Of a stretch of 64,000 bases of DNA, positions 17,623 to 27,316 are shown piece by piece (the first letter of the stretch is position 1; each line of letters starts with the position of its first letter). The notes beneath the pieces are model-generated. The model searched no databases and was not told the DNA's origin. It worked only from the letters and a program-made list of their open reading frames with translations. Source of the stretch: CBDANZ01 sp965197865 (GTDB lineage: Bacteria; Acidobacteriota; Vicinamibacteria; Vicinamibacterales; CAVVIG01); assembly GCA_965197865.1 (NCBI GenBank), contig CBDANZ010000002.1, positions 62,001 through 126,000 on the forward strand, read 5' to 3'. A program made the position numbers and the translations under genes.

Positions 17623-19680
17623 CTACAAGAATCGCTCTTTTCGCGACAGTTGATTGGCGACAACGGTCTCCGCCGCCAGCAGCCCCATGCCCGCGAGCAG
17701 CAGGTACCACCAAAGGCCCTGCTGGCGTTCCTCATCCTGGGGCGCGACTTCGGCCGGCGCCTGGGCCTGGGGAGCACTGCCCGCGGCGGGCGTGGCGCGG
17801 CCGGTGACGGCCGCCACGAGCTCGCGGGGATCCAGCGGGGTAAGATCCGATTCGGTCGGGTCGAGGTTGACGACCAACCGATCGGCGCGTTCCCTTCGGC
17901 CCGTGGCCACTCGAATCTCGTAGACGCCCTGTTCGTCGAGCTCGAGCACGCCCGGGTCGCTCGAGGAAATGGTTACCCGCTCCCCGCTGGGCGTGATGAC
18001 CACACGGTCGGCGCGGCCGTTGAGCGTCGCTGACAGATCCACTACCTGACCGACGGTGAGCCACGACGTCGGTTGCTGGTATCGCGCTAGATACTTCACG
18101 AGCTGGTGCACCAGCGGCAGGTACACCGGGCGCCTCGGGAGATCATTCCACCGGTCGTCGAGCGTCGTGGTCCACGCGATCACGCGCCCGGCGCCGACGC
18201 GCCGCTCCACCGCCGCGAGCGCGCCATCGTCGAACCGCGCCAGCACGCGATGGGCGGGATCCGCCTGCAGCGCGCGGTAGCGAAAGATTCGCACGGCCGA
18301 GAAGTCGCCGCTGCGCGGCGCCTTGAAGATCTCAAACACCGGGTGGCTGTAATCGAGGTACCCAAGCGTCGCCCCTCGGCCGTCCGCTCGATCGACGATC
18401 GTGTGGAGGTTTCCCGGCAGCAGGGCCGTTTCGGTATTCGGCCAGACGCTGTACTCGCCCAGCGCGACGAGCAGGCCGCCGCCTCGCTCGACGAACCGCT
18501 TCAGAACGTTCCCCGCGATGCTGGGCGGAACCGCAGCGTTGTTGATAACGACCACTTCGCGTCGTTCGAGCATGGCGGAGGTCACCCGTCCGGCCGGAGC
18601 GAGCTCGACGTCGAACGCGGGCGTGTTGCCGATCGACAGCGCTCGGGCGAGATAGAAGCTCGAGCTCGGGGCGTTGCCGCTGTCGATGACGAGCACCGAG
18701 AGGGGCCGGCTCGGCGTGAGTACGAAGTAGAACGCGTTGTCGGCGGCGAGGGGGTCGGAACCGGCGCGAACGATGCCGCGGACGGCCGGCTCCGCGAGCG
18801 TAAACGGCGCGAAGGTTACCGACGCTGACGCGTTGCCGGCGACACCGACCGGCAGCGTTTCGAGCTCCCGGCCTTCGATTTCGAGCGTGACCGGGACACT
18901 GCCGAGGGCGGTTGCGCTCCGGTTCGTAATACTGGCCGTCAGCGTGATGCGCTCTTGTCCCGAGAACTCGGAGCGCGCGAAGGCAACCAAAGGGACTGAG
19001 AGGTTGGCGACCTCGTCAGACCCGATCGGCACCGGGGTTACCGTCACGGTCTCGTCGAAACTGATATCCTCGGCGCCGGTCCACCCGGACTTCTGGAAGT
19101 CGGAGATGAGAAGCACCTCGCGCCGCGGCCGGGCCGAGCGCGCGAGGATGCTTTCGGCCAGCTTCAGCGCCGGGCCGAAGCGGGTGCCGTCGGAGGTGAC
19201 GCGCGCGGCGCCGAGGGCTGCTTCGAGCTGCCCGCGATCGGAGGTGGCGCGGATGGTCTCTTCGGCGTTGCGCCCGAAGAAGACGAGCGTCGCGCGATCG
19301 CTCGCGCCGATCGATCCGATGGCGTTCTGCGCGGCCAGCGTGGCGCGACTCCAGCGATCGCCGTAGCCCATGCTCGCCGAGCGATCGAGTAGGATGACGA
19401 CCTCACGATTGCCGCCCGCTGCTGCCACCGCGGCGGCGCCGCCCAGGAAGAACGGCCGCGCGAACGCGGCGACCAGCAGGACGATGGCCGCCGCGCGCAT
19501 CAAGAGCAGGAACCAGTGTCGAAGGCGGCGCCGGCGCACCGACTGGTAGGGAATCCGCTGCAGGAACATCAGCGACGGGAACTCGACGACGCGCTTGCGC
19601 TCGCGCTGGATCAAGTGCACGAGGATCGGAATGACGATCGCGCCTAGACCGAGGAAGAATAGCGGACTGAGAAAGGACAT
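17623..19680 (-). CDS. BatA-type von Willebrand factor A membrane protein
   Basis: A protein of 685 residues. It begins with the BatA N-terminal motif (LSPLFFLGLGAIVIPILVHL, RKRVVEFPSLMFL), a second transmembrane helix and a VWA domain with an intact MIDAS, VVILLDRSASMGYG (about 95-108). Ig-like and GATase-like segments and a C-terminal transmembrane helix (LWWYLLLAGMGLLAAETVV) follow. Its start codon overlaps the stop of the DUF58 gene (TAATG at 19678-19682), indicating translational coupling. VWA proteins of this type are clients or partners of MoxR ATPases. Ends in TAG. Confidence 0.85.
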   Translation of the reverse strand: MSFLSPLFFLGLGAIVIPILVHLIQRERKRVVEFPSLMFLQRIPYQSVRRRRLRHWFLLLMRAAAIVLLVAAFARPFFLGGAAAVAAAGGNREVVILLDRSASMGYGDRWSRATLAAQNAIGSIGASDRATLVFFGRNAEETIRATSDRGQLEAALGAARVTSDGTRFGPALKLAESILARSARPRREVLLISDFQKSGWTGAEDISFDETVTVTPVPIGSDEVANLSVPLVAFARSEFSGQERITLTASITNRSATALGSVPVTLEIEGRELETLPVGVAGNASASVTFAPFTLAEPAVRGIVRAGSDPLAADNAFYFVLTPSRPLSVLVIDSGNAPSSSFYLARALSIGNTPAFDVELAPAGRVTSAMLERREVVVINNAAVPPSIAGNVLKRFVERGGGLLVALGEYSVWPNTETALLPGNLHTIVDRADGRGATLGYLDYSHPVFEIFKAPRSGDFSAVRIFRYRALQADPAHRVLARFDDGALAAVERRVGAGRVIAWTTTLDDRWNDLPRRPVYLPLVHQLVKYLARYQQPTSWLTVGQVVDLSATLNGRADRVVITPSGERVTISSSDPGVLELDEQGVYEIRVATGRRERADRLVVNLDPTESDLTPLDPRELVAAVTGRATPAAGSAPQAQAPAEVAPQDEERQQGLWWYLLLAGMGLLAAETVVANQLSRKERFL

Positions 19681-20597
19681 TATCGAACTCGCACCAGTTT
19701 CTCGCGGCTGGACAGGTAGCTGAACAGCGCGCGATCCAGCGGTTCGGACGTACTGATGAGCGCGTAGCCGATGCGCTGTTCGGAAAACTTCGTGGTCAGC
19801 GTATTCACGTGCTCCTGAATCAACGCGCGGTACTGGTCCCTGAACGATTGCGGCACCACCGGCACCTGCTCGCGGCTCTCGAGGTCCTCGAAGCTCGACG
19901 CATCATCGAACTCGAAGCCGATCTCCTTCGGATCGAGCACGTGGAACACGATCAGATCGTTGCCGAGGTAGCGCAGCGGCTTGATGGCTTCCAGAATCTG
20001 GTCGGGCTCGTCGTAGAAATCAGAAATGAGCAGCAGAAGGCCCCGGTGCTTGAAGTGCTCCGCCATCTTCTGGAGCGGCTCGCTGAGACGCCCGCGCCGC
20101 TCCGCCTTCGCGCGGTCGAGCGTGTGCAGGACCATGTCGAAATGCTTCGCCGACGGCGGCACGTGCGTGACGATGTTCTCGTCGAAGGTGATGATGCCGA
20201 CACGGTCGCGCTGGCGGTGCGCCAAATAAGCGAGGCACGCGGCAAGATACGACCCATACTCCAGCTTCGTCACACCGCGCGTCCCGAAGCCCATCGACCG
20301 CGACACGTCGAACAGCACCGTAAAGTTCGTGTTCGTGTCGGCTTCGTACTGCTTGACGTAAAATCGGTCCGTGCGCGCGTACAAGCGCCAGTCCACCCGC
20401 CTGATGTCGTCGCCGGCCACGTAGCCCCGATGCTCGGCGAAGTCGATGGAGGCGCCGAAGAAGGGCGCGCGGTGCAAGCCGTTGATGAAGCCGTCGACGA
20501 CGGTCCGGGCCAGTAGCTCGAGGTTGCCCACGCGCGCGAGGATCTTCGGATCGACGAATCGCGCCCCGGCCATTTCCTGAGTCGGTGCGATAGTCAT
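19680..20597 (-). CDS. DUF58 domain protein
   Basis: A protein of 305 residues with the DUF58 signature: HRAPFFGASIDFAEHRGYV, GDDIRRVDWRLYARTDR and YVKQYEAD, followed by a VWA-like core (VLFDVSRSMGFG, residues about 93-104) with metal-site residues. DUF58 proteins almost always accompany MoxR ATPases and are thought to link them to VWA partners in assembling or activating envelope complexes. It is translationally coupled to the BatA-type gene (1-bp overlap) and lies 116 bp downstream of the MoxR gene. Confidence 0.92.
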   Translation of the reverse strand: MTIAPTQEMAGARFVDPKILARVGNLELLARTVVDGFINGLHRAPFFGASIDFAEHRGYVAGDDIRRVDWRLYARTDRFYVKQYEADTNTNFTVLFDVSRSMGFGTRGVTKLEYGSYLAACLAYLAHRQRDRVGIITFDENIVTHVPPSAKHFDMVLHTLDRAKAERRGRLSEPLQKMAEHFKHRGLLLLISDFYDEPDQILEAIKPLRYLGNDLIVFHVLDPKEIGFEFDDASSFEDLESREQVPVVPQSFRDQYRALIQEHVNTLTTKFSEQRIGYALISTSEPLDRALFSYLSSREKLVRVR

Positions 20598-20713
20598 TTG
20601 GTCTTTCGGCCTTTCAACCCCTCAGTCGTTCGATGCTCTCCGTTTCCGTTGGTGGTTCGTGTTCTGAGACCTTGAACACGAGGGGAGCACGAAGAACGCA
20701 GAACGTCGCGTTA

Positions 20714-21745
20714 CTACATCTCTGAGACCGGAACGGGAACCTGCTCGATCAACTCGTCGACGATGGTGTCGGTGTGGATGCCCTCGGATTCGGCACGGAA
20801 GTTCGTCAGCACGCGGTGACGCATCACCGGGTGCGCCAGCGAGCGGATGTCCTCGAAGCTCACATGATAGCGGCCGCTGCAGAGCGCCCGCGCCTTGGCG
20901 CCGAGCACGAGGTACTGCGCAGCACGGACGCTGGCGCCGAACGCCACCCACTTCTTCACCGACTCGGGCGCCTGCGGCGATTTCGGCCGGCTCGTACGGA
21001 CGAGCGACAGCGCGTAGCGCGTCACCGCGTCGGCAATCGGCACGCGGCGGACCAGCCGCTGGAACGCGATGAGGTCGGCGCCCGTAACCGGACGCAGGAA
21101 GTGCGGATCGATAATCGCCGTCGTCGCCCGCACGACCTCCAGCTCCTCGTGTTCCGGTGGATGGTCAATGATGATGTGGAAGATGAACCGGTCGAGCTGC
21201 GCTTCGGGTAGCGGGTAGGTGCCTTCCAGCTCGATTGGGTTCTGCGTCGCGAAGACGTAGAAGGGTTCGTCGAGCGTGTAGGTCCGCCCCTGGATCGTGA
21301 CACGATGCTCCTGCATTGCCTCGAGCAGCGCCGACTGCGTCTTTGGCGGCGTGCGGTTGATCTCATCTGCGAGCACGATGTTGCTGAAAATCGGTCCGGG
21401 TGCGAACACCATTTGCCGGCGCCCGGTCGAGGTGTCCTCCTGGATGATGTCGGTTCCCGTGATGTCGGACGGCATCAGGTCGGGTGTGAACTGGATGCGC
21501 GTGAACTTTAGGTCGAGCACGTGCGCCAACGTCTGGACGAGCAGCGTCTTCGCCAGACCGGGGACGCCGATGATGATGCTGTTGCCGCCGACGAAGAGCG
21601 TCTGCAGCACGAGCTCGATCACCTCGTTCTGTCCGATGATGCGTTTGCCGAGCTCGGTGATAATGGCCTTGCGCCCGGCGTTCATGCGGTCGGCGAGCGC
21701 GATGTCGTCGGCGGATTCGAGATTGAAGGTCTCCTGATCTGCCAC
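20714..21745 (-). CDS. MoxR-family AAA+ ATPase
   Basis: A protein of 343 residues, typical length. Walker A GVPGLAKTLL (about 60), Walker B NIVLADEINRTPPKTQ (about 122), sensor region FYVFATQNPIELEGTYPLPEAQLDRF (in two parts) and the C-terminal lid are all present. MoxR proteins are ATP-driven chaperones that mature partner complexes, generally with VWA-domain proteins. Here the partners are the DUF58, BatA-type and upstream VWA genes. It starts 28 bp after the end of the extended DUF4159 frame. Confidence 0.95.
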   Translation of the reverse strand: MADQETFNLESADDIALADRMNAGRKAIITELGKRIIGQNEVIELVLQTLFVGGNSIIIGVPGLAKTLLVQTLAHVLDLKFTRIQFTPDLMPSDITGTDIIQEDTSTGRRQMVFAPGPIFSNIVLADEINRTPPKTQSALLEAMQEHRVTIQGRTYTLDEPFYVFATQNPIELEGTYPLPEAQLDRFIFHIIIDHPPEHEELEVVRATTAIIDPHFLRPVTGADLIAFQRLVRRVPIADAVTRYALSLVRTSRPKSPQAPESVKKWVAFGASVRAAQYLVLGAKARALCSGRYHVSFEDIRSLAHPVMRHRVLTNFRAESEGIHTDTIVDELIEQVPVPVSEM

Positions 21746-21878
21746 GATGATTCCTTTCCACCAAAGACTTGCTCTACAGCGGTCCAGAAATAGCGGACAC
21801 GCTCCAGTAGTGCGTCATTCCGTACATGATGTAGTTCACGCCGAGCTTGTACGCTTCGTTCGTCTCGTGAATCGGCCG

Positions 21879-22583
21879 CTACCCCGCCCTCGAGAACTCC
21901 CAGTACTCCGAGATATCCGTGTTGTAGTTGATCATCGCCATCATCCGCTTCCTGGGATCGTTGTCCTCGAACACTGCGCGAAGAACGGGTCGGCCTAGGT
22001 CGTAGTACTGCGGCAGGATATCAAGAGAGTCGATTTCGAAGAAGGAATGAAAAATCTGATGCGACGCGTCGAGATCGTAGAAGCGGGCGGCTGGAAGCAC
22101 CCGCCGGAAAGCAGACTCGAACCTGGCCGACCCGCCACGCAGCTCGGCGAAGTCGTCGAAGATGACGAAGCCGCCCTTCAACAGATAAGCCTGGAATGCG
22201 GCAGCCTCCTCGTCGGTAATCGCCCAGAAGCCCGGCTCGGCCATGTAGGCGATGGGGTGCTGGAAGAGTTCGGGATCGCCGAGCCCCAGGATGCTCGTCT
22301 CGACCATCTTCGGTCTGAGGTTGGTGACCCCGTCGAGGATCTGCATGAAGTGCCGCTCACCGTCCGGGTAATCGTGCGACCAGGGGATGTTCTGCGAGAT
22401 CACCTGGGTCTTGGGGCCGTAGCGAAGCCGCGTAAACGTGAACTGCCCGTCGTACCGGGGATTGGGTTGGACCGGAATGCCGAACCCGAGCCGCCTGTCC
22501 TGAGTCCAACCGAAGGGCCCGTCCTCAGCGAACGGCGTTGTGGCGCCTGCAAGGAGCGCCAGCACGACGACCGCCCGTGTCAT
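21879..22583 (-). CDS. DUF4159 domain protein, cut short by an in-frame amber codon
   Basis: The N-terminal signal peptide (AVVVLALLAGATTPFA) is followed by the DUF4159 core: FTRLRYG, WSHDYPDGERHFMQIL, LRPKMVET, YMAEPGFW, GGFVIFDDF and HSFFEI. The frame stops at TAG (21879-21881) after EYWEFSRAG. It then continues in the same frame with HETNEAYKLGVNYIMYGMTH to a second TAG at 21774-21776, and that is the conserved end of the family. A single-base change or assembly error therefore removes about 34 residues. The start overlaps the upstream stop by 4 bp (ATGA). DUF4159 resembles a class I glutamine amidotransferase-like fold; its role with MoxR is unknown. Confidence 0.78.
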   Translation of the reverse strand: MTRAVVVLALLAGATTPFAEDGPFGWTQDRRLGFGIPVQPNPRYDGQFTFTRLRYGPKTQVISQNIPWSHDYPDGERHFMQILDGVTNLRPKMVETSILGLGDPELFQHPIAYMAEPGFWAITDEEAAAFQAYLLKGGFVIFDDFAELRGGSARFESAFRRVLPAARFYDLDASHQIFHSFFEIDSLDILPQYYDLGRPVLRAVFEDNDPRKRMMAMINYNTDISEYWEFSRAG

Positions 22584-23533
22584 TTTCTCGCCTCAAGCTC
22601 GCGGATTGCCTTGTCTTTCAGCGCCAGATCGATCAGAAGCTTTTCGAGCTCTAGCTCGTAGCGCGCCGGGTCTACGCCGTCCTTGCGCTGCCGCAGCTCG
22701 CCAATCTGACGCTCGAGCGCGTCACGCTCGTCGACCAGTGCACGCAACGCGGGGTCGGCGTTCGCCATCTCCGCGGACCGGGACCGCGGCGGGGCGAGAA
22801 ACTGTGTCGCCGCGAACTTTCCCTGGCTGCCATCGTCGAGCGCAGCGTGCTCGGTCAGAATGTGGCCGGCCTGCTCGTACGCCGTCGCGACTTTGTTCTT
22901 CGCGTAATCGAAGGCTTCGAGCACTGAGACGCGGCCGTTCCTATCGCGGTCGGCGGCCTCGCCCTCGAGGGCTTCAACGAAGTAGGCGGGGAAGCGCGGT
23001 TCGTTCCACTCGCTGCCGGTCCTGGTCGCGGTAATGATCGTCCGTGCCGGTCCGGCCAGCGCCGAGAGAAACGCGCCGCTCGAGCTGGCCGTGTTGACGA
23101 AGACGATGCGCTGGGTGGTGAACTTGTCCAGCAGCTTCGAGTAGTCGGCCGCAGGCAGATCGGGTCCGGGCAGGTTGAACGCGCCCTGTCGGCCGTCAAA
23201 CGTACCGTGACCGATCAGCAGGATGAACACCTCGTCGTTCGACTTGGCGCGGACGGCGAGGTCGGCAAAGGCGCTGGTCACGTTCTCGCGCGTCGAGCGC
23301 GCGCGAATGCGCGCGGAATCGAGCTCCGGCTTTTCGGCGAGATAGGCGATGTTGGCCTCGACGACACCGAGGCGCTTTGCCGCATCGACCACCGTCGTCG
23401 CCCACTTGTGGAACTGGGTCGTGTGCGCCTCGTCGCCCCCGACGCCGGTGATGACGAGGAGGTGAACGTCCTCGGCGGCGGCCCGCCCCGCCTGAAGCCC
23501 GAGCAGGGCGGCCACGCCACAACTCGCGATCAT
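22580..23533 (-). CDS. Caspase/legumain (C13)-like secreted protein lacking the catalytic Cys
   Basis: A protein of 317 residues; the start at 23533 gives a signal peptide (CGVAALLGLQAGRAAA). The core follows clan CD order: HLLVITGVGG, a strand ending EVFILLIGHGTFDG with the GHG His (about 147), then RIVFVNTASSSGAF where clan CD peptidases have the Cys; here it is Ala/Ser. ITATRTGSEWNEPRF and a dimer-like acidic segment ADRDRNGRVSVLEAF follow, then a C-terminal coiled coil (RDALERQIGELRQRK). It is probably not a peptidase but a scaffold or sensor. It is coupled to DUF4159 (ATGA overlap). Confidence 0.7.
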   Translation of the reverse strand: MIASCGVAALLGLQAGRAAAEDVHLLVITGVGGDEAHTTQFHKWATTVVDAAKRLGVVEANIAYLAEKPELDSARIRARSTRENVTSAFADLAVRAKSNDEVFILLIGHGTFDGRQGAFNLPGPDLPAADYSKLLDKFTTQRIVFVNTASSSGAFLSALAGPARTIITATRTGSEWNEPRFPAYFVEALEGEAADRDRNGRVSVLEAFDYAKNKVATAYEQAGHILTEHAALDDGSQGKFAATQFLAPPRSRSAEMANADPALRALVDERDALERQIGELRQRKDGVDPARYELELEKLLIDLALKDKAIRELEARK

Positions 23534-23535
23534 TC

Positions 23536-23592
23536 GTAGGACGGGCCTAATAGGCCCGCCAGGTCGCGGCCCGGAAAGGGCCGCCCTACCTA
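23536..23592. repeat. REP-like palindromic repeat pair
   Basis: Two small palindromes, GGCGGGCCTATTAGGCCCG-like and GGCGGCCCTTTCCGGGCC-like (minus strand), in the 71-bp gap between the VWA gene and the C13-like gene. They share the GTAGG-GCGG-CCTTT-GG-CCGC plan with repeats near 36320, 40010, 40615 and 41400. They could attenuate or stabilise the operon mRNA. Confidence 0.5.
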
Positions 23593-23604
23593 CTGTGGGC
23601 GCCG

Positions 23605-25905
23605 TCACGCCAGGCCTCGTTTCCGTCGATACCCCCAGTCTGCGCCGATGAGCGCGACGAGCAGGATCAGGATGGCCGGCATGTCCCAAAGGTCGCGCTC
23701 TTCCACCACGGTGACGCCGCGGCCGGTGTAGCTGATCGCCTCGGGCAGCGACGAGCTCGTTGCCTGGGTGAAGAACCGGCCGCCGGTGTCTTCGGAGATG
23801 CGCGTGAGGAGCGACGAGCGCATCACCGCGTCGAAGTACTCGCCGTCGCCCGCGGACACGCGCGCGTGGATCGCGCTTGATCCGAGCTCCTGAAGGCCCT
23901 GGTCTCCGGAGCGGACGGCCGTTGCGCGCACGTCGTACATCCCCGGCTCGTCGGGGACAAACGAGCTGCGGTATTCGCCGTCACGCGTCACGGTCCACTC
24001 CAGCTTCACCTCGCTCACCTTGCCGGAGGGCGAGGTCACCGTGGCCACGACCTGTGCGTCGTTGACTTCGACAAACGCTGGATCGACGACCTCCACGGTG
24101 AGCCTCATGGGCTCGCCCGGTTCGACGCGATCGACCGCCGTCTGGATCGACACCTGATCGGGCACGCCGTCCACGAGCCAGCGAACCATCCGGCGCCAGA
24201 ACATCTCGTGTGTCATATCGTCGACGGCCACCGGCGCGTCCATCTGCCAGAGCCACGAGTCCTGGATAGGAAGCGCCAGCGCCTTGCCGCGGCCGTATCG
24301 CTGGTACGCCAGCACGACATGTTCCCGTCGGTCGTCGTCGTCTCCCGTCCCGGTGAGCAGCACCGTGGCGCCCGGCTTGACTTGCCACACGGCGTTGACG
24401 GCACTCACTTGCGGCATTTCGTCCCAGCGCGCGCGGGATGCCGGTTCGGTGGCGGCGAGCTGTGTGACCGGATAGGCTGCGCCGGCACGCGTCGGACGAA
24501 CGGCGAGGTGTGTGAAGAATTCCGCCGCGTCGCCGCGCGCATTGGCCTCAAACTTAACCGGGAGCACGTGAGCGACCGGCGTTCCCGCCCATCCACCCTC
24601 CGCAAACGACCGCCGTCCGCCGAGCATCAGCAGCCCACCGCCGCGCTTGCTTACGAAGTCGGCAAGCATTCGCAACTGGTCTGGGGAAAACGACGCCGCT
24701 TCGACGCTGCCGAGGATGATCGCGCGGTAGGCGAAGAGCTCCTCGCGCGTCTTCGGGAAGCCGCCGACGAGCTCTTCGGGGCTGCCAACGCCTATCCGGT
24801 AGTACTTGTCTTCAGCCGTCCGCTGGAGCAGCACCACATCGAGGTTCGTGTCGTCTTCCACGGCCCGGCGGATGAACTTCGGCTCGAAGCGCGGCTCGCC
24901 CTCCATATAGAGGACCTTCTCTCGGCGATCGGCAACTTCGACCAGGACGTCGCGCGTGTTGTTTTGGGTGACCTGCTCGTCGGGTTGCGGCGGCACTCGG
25001 AATCTGAACAGCCGCGGCCCCCCGTCCGAGGCCGTGAAGTTGACGCGGACCGTGGCCGATTCGCCTTCGCTCGGCAGTTTGAGGTCCTGCGTGCTGACGA
25101 TCCGCCCTTCGTCTTCCACCTGCAGCGACACCGTCTGGCCTCCGTAGCCCGTGTGGGACACGACGACGTCGACCGCGAGCGAGGTGCCCTTGAGCGTCGA
25201 TCGCGGCGTTTCGACGCGCGAGATCTGGATGTCGCGCGCGAAGCGATTCTGACCGACGCCGACGGTGAACACCGGGATCGAGCGCGCCTTGAGGTTGGCG
25301 ATTGGCTCGTCGAGCGATTGGTCCGACGTATCGGCGCCGTCGGTTACCATGACGAGACCCGCGAGCGGCAGCCCCGCGAGCTCGTCGCGCGCGCGCTGAA
25401 GCGCGGTGCCCAAACGCGTGGACGTGCCGGCGTACTTGAGGTCGGCGACACTGGCCAACCGATCGGCGGACGAGGAGAAGCGGAAGAAACGGAGGACGAA
25501 CCGGTCGGACAGCGCTTCGCGGAGCGGGCCGTCGGGGCCAAACTGCTTCTGTACGAAGTCGGTACGCGGCAGCCCGTCGCGATCCGCTATCGTCATGCTG
25601 CTCGAGTCGTCGATGAGGATGCCGAGAAAGTTCTGCTGCGGCACGGCCGCTCTCAGCACGAGCATGGGCTTGAAGAGGCAGAGCACCAATAGGCCGATCA
25701 CGCCAAGGCGCAGCGCAACCAGCACGACCCGCTCGCGGATCGGCCCTTCGCCCGCGCCGGCACGATAGGTCACCAGGGCGCCGGCGGCTAGCGCCGCTAC
25801 GCCGACAAGCGTTAGCGTCGTCGACCGGGACGCGACGAAGGTGAAATCCCCCTGCTCGAACACCACCCGAGGATACTTGAAGAGAAATTCGAACAGCCAG
25901 CCCAT
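23605..25905 (-). CDS. Large VWA / GATase-like membrane protein, first gene of the MoxR cluster
   Basis: A protein of 766 residues with an N-terminal membrane region (two helices, VGVAALAAGALV and LRLGVIGLLVLCLF). A VWA domain follows with MIDAS GILIDDSSSM (about 96-105) and the later TDGADTSDQS. Then come Ig-like modules, a glutamine-amidotransferase-like region (FIRRAVEDDTN, GGGLLMLGGRRSF, with no obvious catalytic Cys), a macroglobulin-like Ig segment and a C-terminal helix (DMPAILILLVALIGADWGY). A family of this architecture accompanies BatA/DUF58/MoxR clusters. Its ATG overlaps the rdgB ATG at CATG (25903-25906), so its promoter must lie within rdgB, or rdgB translation starts later. Confidence 0.83.
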   Translation of the reverse strand: MGWLFEFLFKYPRVVFEQGDFTFVASRSTTLTLVGVAALAAGALVTYRAGAGEGPIRERVVLVALRLGVIGLLVLCLFKPMLVLRAAVPQQNFLGILIDDSSSMTIADRDGLPRTDFVQKQFGPDGPLREALSDRFVLRFFRFSSSADRLASVADLKYAGTSTRLGTALQRARDELAGLPLAGLVMVTDGADTSDQSLDEPIANLKARSIPVFTVGVGQNRFARDIQISRVETPRSTLKGTSLAVDVVVSHTGYGGQTVSLQVEDEGRIVSTQDLKLPSEGESATVRVNFTASDGGPRLFRFRVPPQPDEQVTQNNTRDVLVEVADRREKVLYMEGEPRFEPKFIRRAVEDDTNLDVVLLQRTAEDKYYRIGVGSPEELVGGFPKTREELFAYRAIILGSVEAASFSPDQLRMLADFVSKRGGGLLMLGGRRSFAEGGWAGTPVAHVLPVKFEANARGDAAEFFTHLAVRPTRAGAAYPVTQLAATEPASRARWDEMPQVSAVNAVWQVKPGATVLLTGTGDDDDRREHVVLAYQRYGRGKALALPIQDSWLWQMDAPVAVDDMTHEMFWRRMVRWLVDGVPDQVSIQTAVDRVEPGEPMRLTVEVVDPAFVEVNDAQVVATVTSPSGKVSEVKLEWTVTRDGEYRSSFVPDEPGMYDVRATAVRSGDQGLQELGSSAIHARVSAGDGEYFDAVMRSSLLTRISEDTGGRFFTQATSSSLPEAISYTGRGVTVVEERDLWDMPAILILLVALIGADWGYRRKRGLA

Positions 25906-26536
25906 GAGTCGTTCCGAAGGTCATTCTACCGTCACAACGTTGCTCGTCGCCACCACCAACCCGGGCAAGCTTCGAGAGATCGTTGCGCTGCTCAACGGGC
26001 CTGGCCTCGAGCTTCGCACGCTCGCCGACTTTCCCCGGCTCGAGCCACCAGAAGAAACCGGTCGGACGTTCGCCGACAACGCGCGCGCCAAGGCGCTTTA
26101 CTACGCCGAGTGGTCGGGACTGCCGACAGTGGCCGAGGACTCGGGCCTCGAAATCGACGCGCTCGGCGGAGTCCCCGGTGTCGAGTCGGCCCGATTCGGT
26201 GGCGTCGATGCCTCGTACTCTGACAGATTCGCGCTCATCGACGCCGCGCTTCGCGTAAAGGGAACCCGATCGAGCCAGGCGCGATTCGTGTGTGCGCTGG
26301 CGTTGGCCAAAGGGCAGCGTGTCTTGTTCGAGGCGCGAGGGACGGTCGAAGGCCAGATTGCCCCGGAGCCGCGAGGGCAGGGCGGGTTCGGCTATGACCC
26401 CATCTTCTTCTATCCCCCATTTAGCTGCACGCTGGCGGAGGCCGGCGACCGAAAATCGACAGTCAGCCACCGCGGCGAGGCATTCCGCAAGCTCAGGGCG
26501 TTTCTGAAAGCTCAGGAGTTAAAAGTGAAAAAGTAG
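25904..26536 (+). CDS. rdgB: RdgB/HAM1 dITP/XTP pyrophosphatase
   Basis: Hydrolyses non-canonical purine NTPs (dITP, XTP) to monophosphates, keeping them out of DNA. Motifs in order: VATTNPGKLREI (about 15), ETGRTFADNARAKA, VAEDSGLEIDALGG, GGFGYDPIFFYPP and STVSHRGEA. The whole catalytic set is there, and length (210) is normal. The ATG at 25904 overlaps the divergent start of the VWA gene. A later TTG at 25940 (LLVATTNPGK) would fit other family N-termini better, so the exact start is uncertain. It converges with rph across a hairpin. Confidence 0.92.
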   Translation: MSRSEGHSTVTTLLVATTNPGKLREIVALLNGPGLELRTLADFPRLEPPEETGRTFADNARAKALYYAEWSGLPTVAEDSGLEIDALGGVPGVESARFGGVDASYSDRFALIDAALRVKGTRSSQARFVCALALAKGQRVLFEARGTVEGQIAPEPRGQGGFGYDPIFFYPPFSCTLAEAGDRKSTVSHRGEAFRKLRAFLKAQELKVKK

Positions 26537-26563
26537 AAGGACCACGTGTTTCGTGTCCTTCTA
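26534..26563. terminator. Bidirectional hairpin between rdgB and rph
   Basis: Inverted repeat TAGAAGGAC ... GTCCTTCTA with an inner ACG/CGT step and TGTTT loop (9+3 bp, one bulge). It starts at the rdgB stop and lies 20 bp from the rph stop. There is no clear T run on either side, so it is a symmetric convergent terminator or a 3'-end stabiliser rather than a classic intrinsic terminator. Confidence 0.6.
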
Positions 26564-26582
26564 AGCTTCCCCCCTTTCACCT

Positions 26583-27311
<729 letters not shown>

Positions 27312-27316
27312 GAGAG

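Noticed and set aside
24208..25692. 494-codon plus-strand open frame opposite the VWA gene
   Set aside because: Antisense artefact of GC-rich coding; no domain or start signal.
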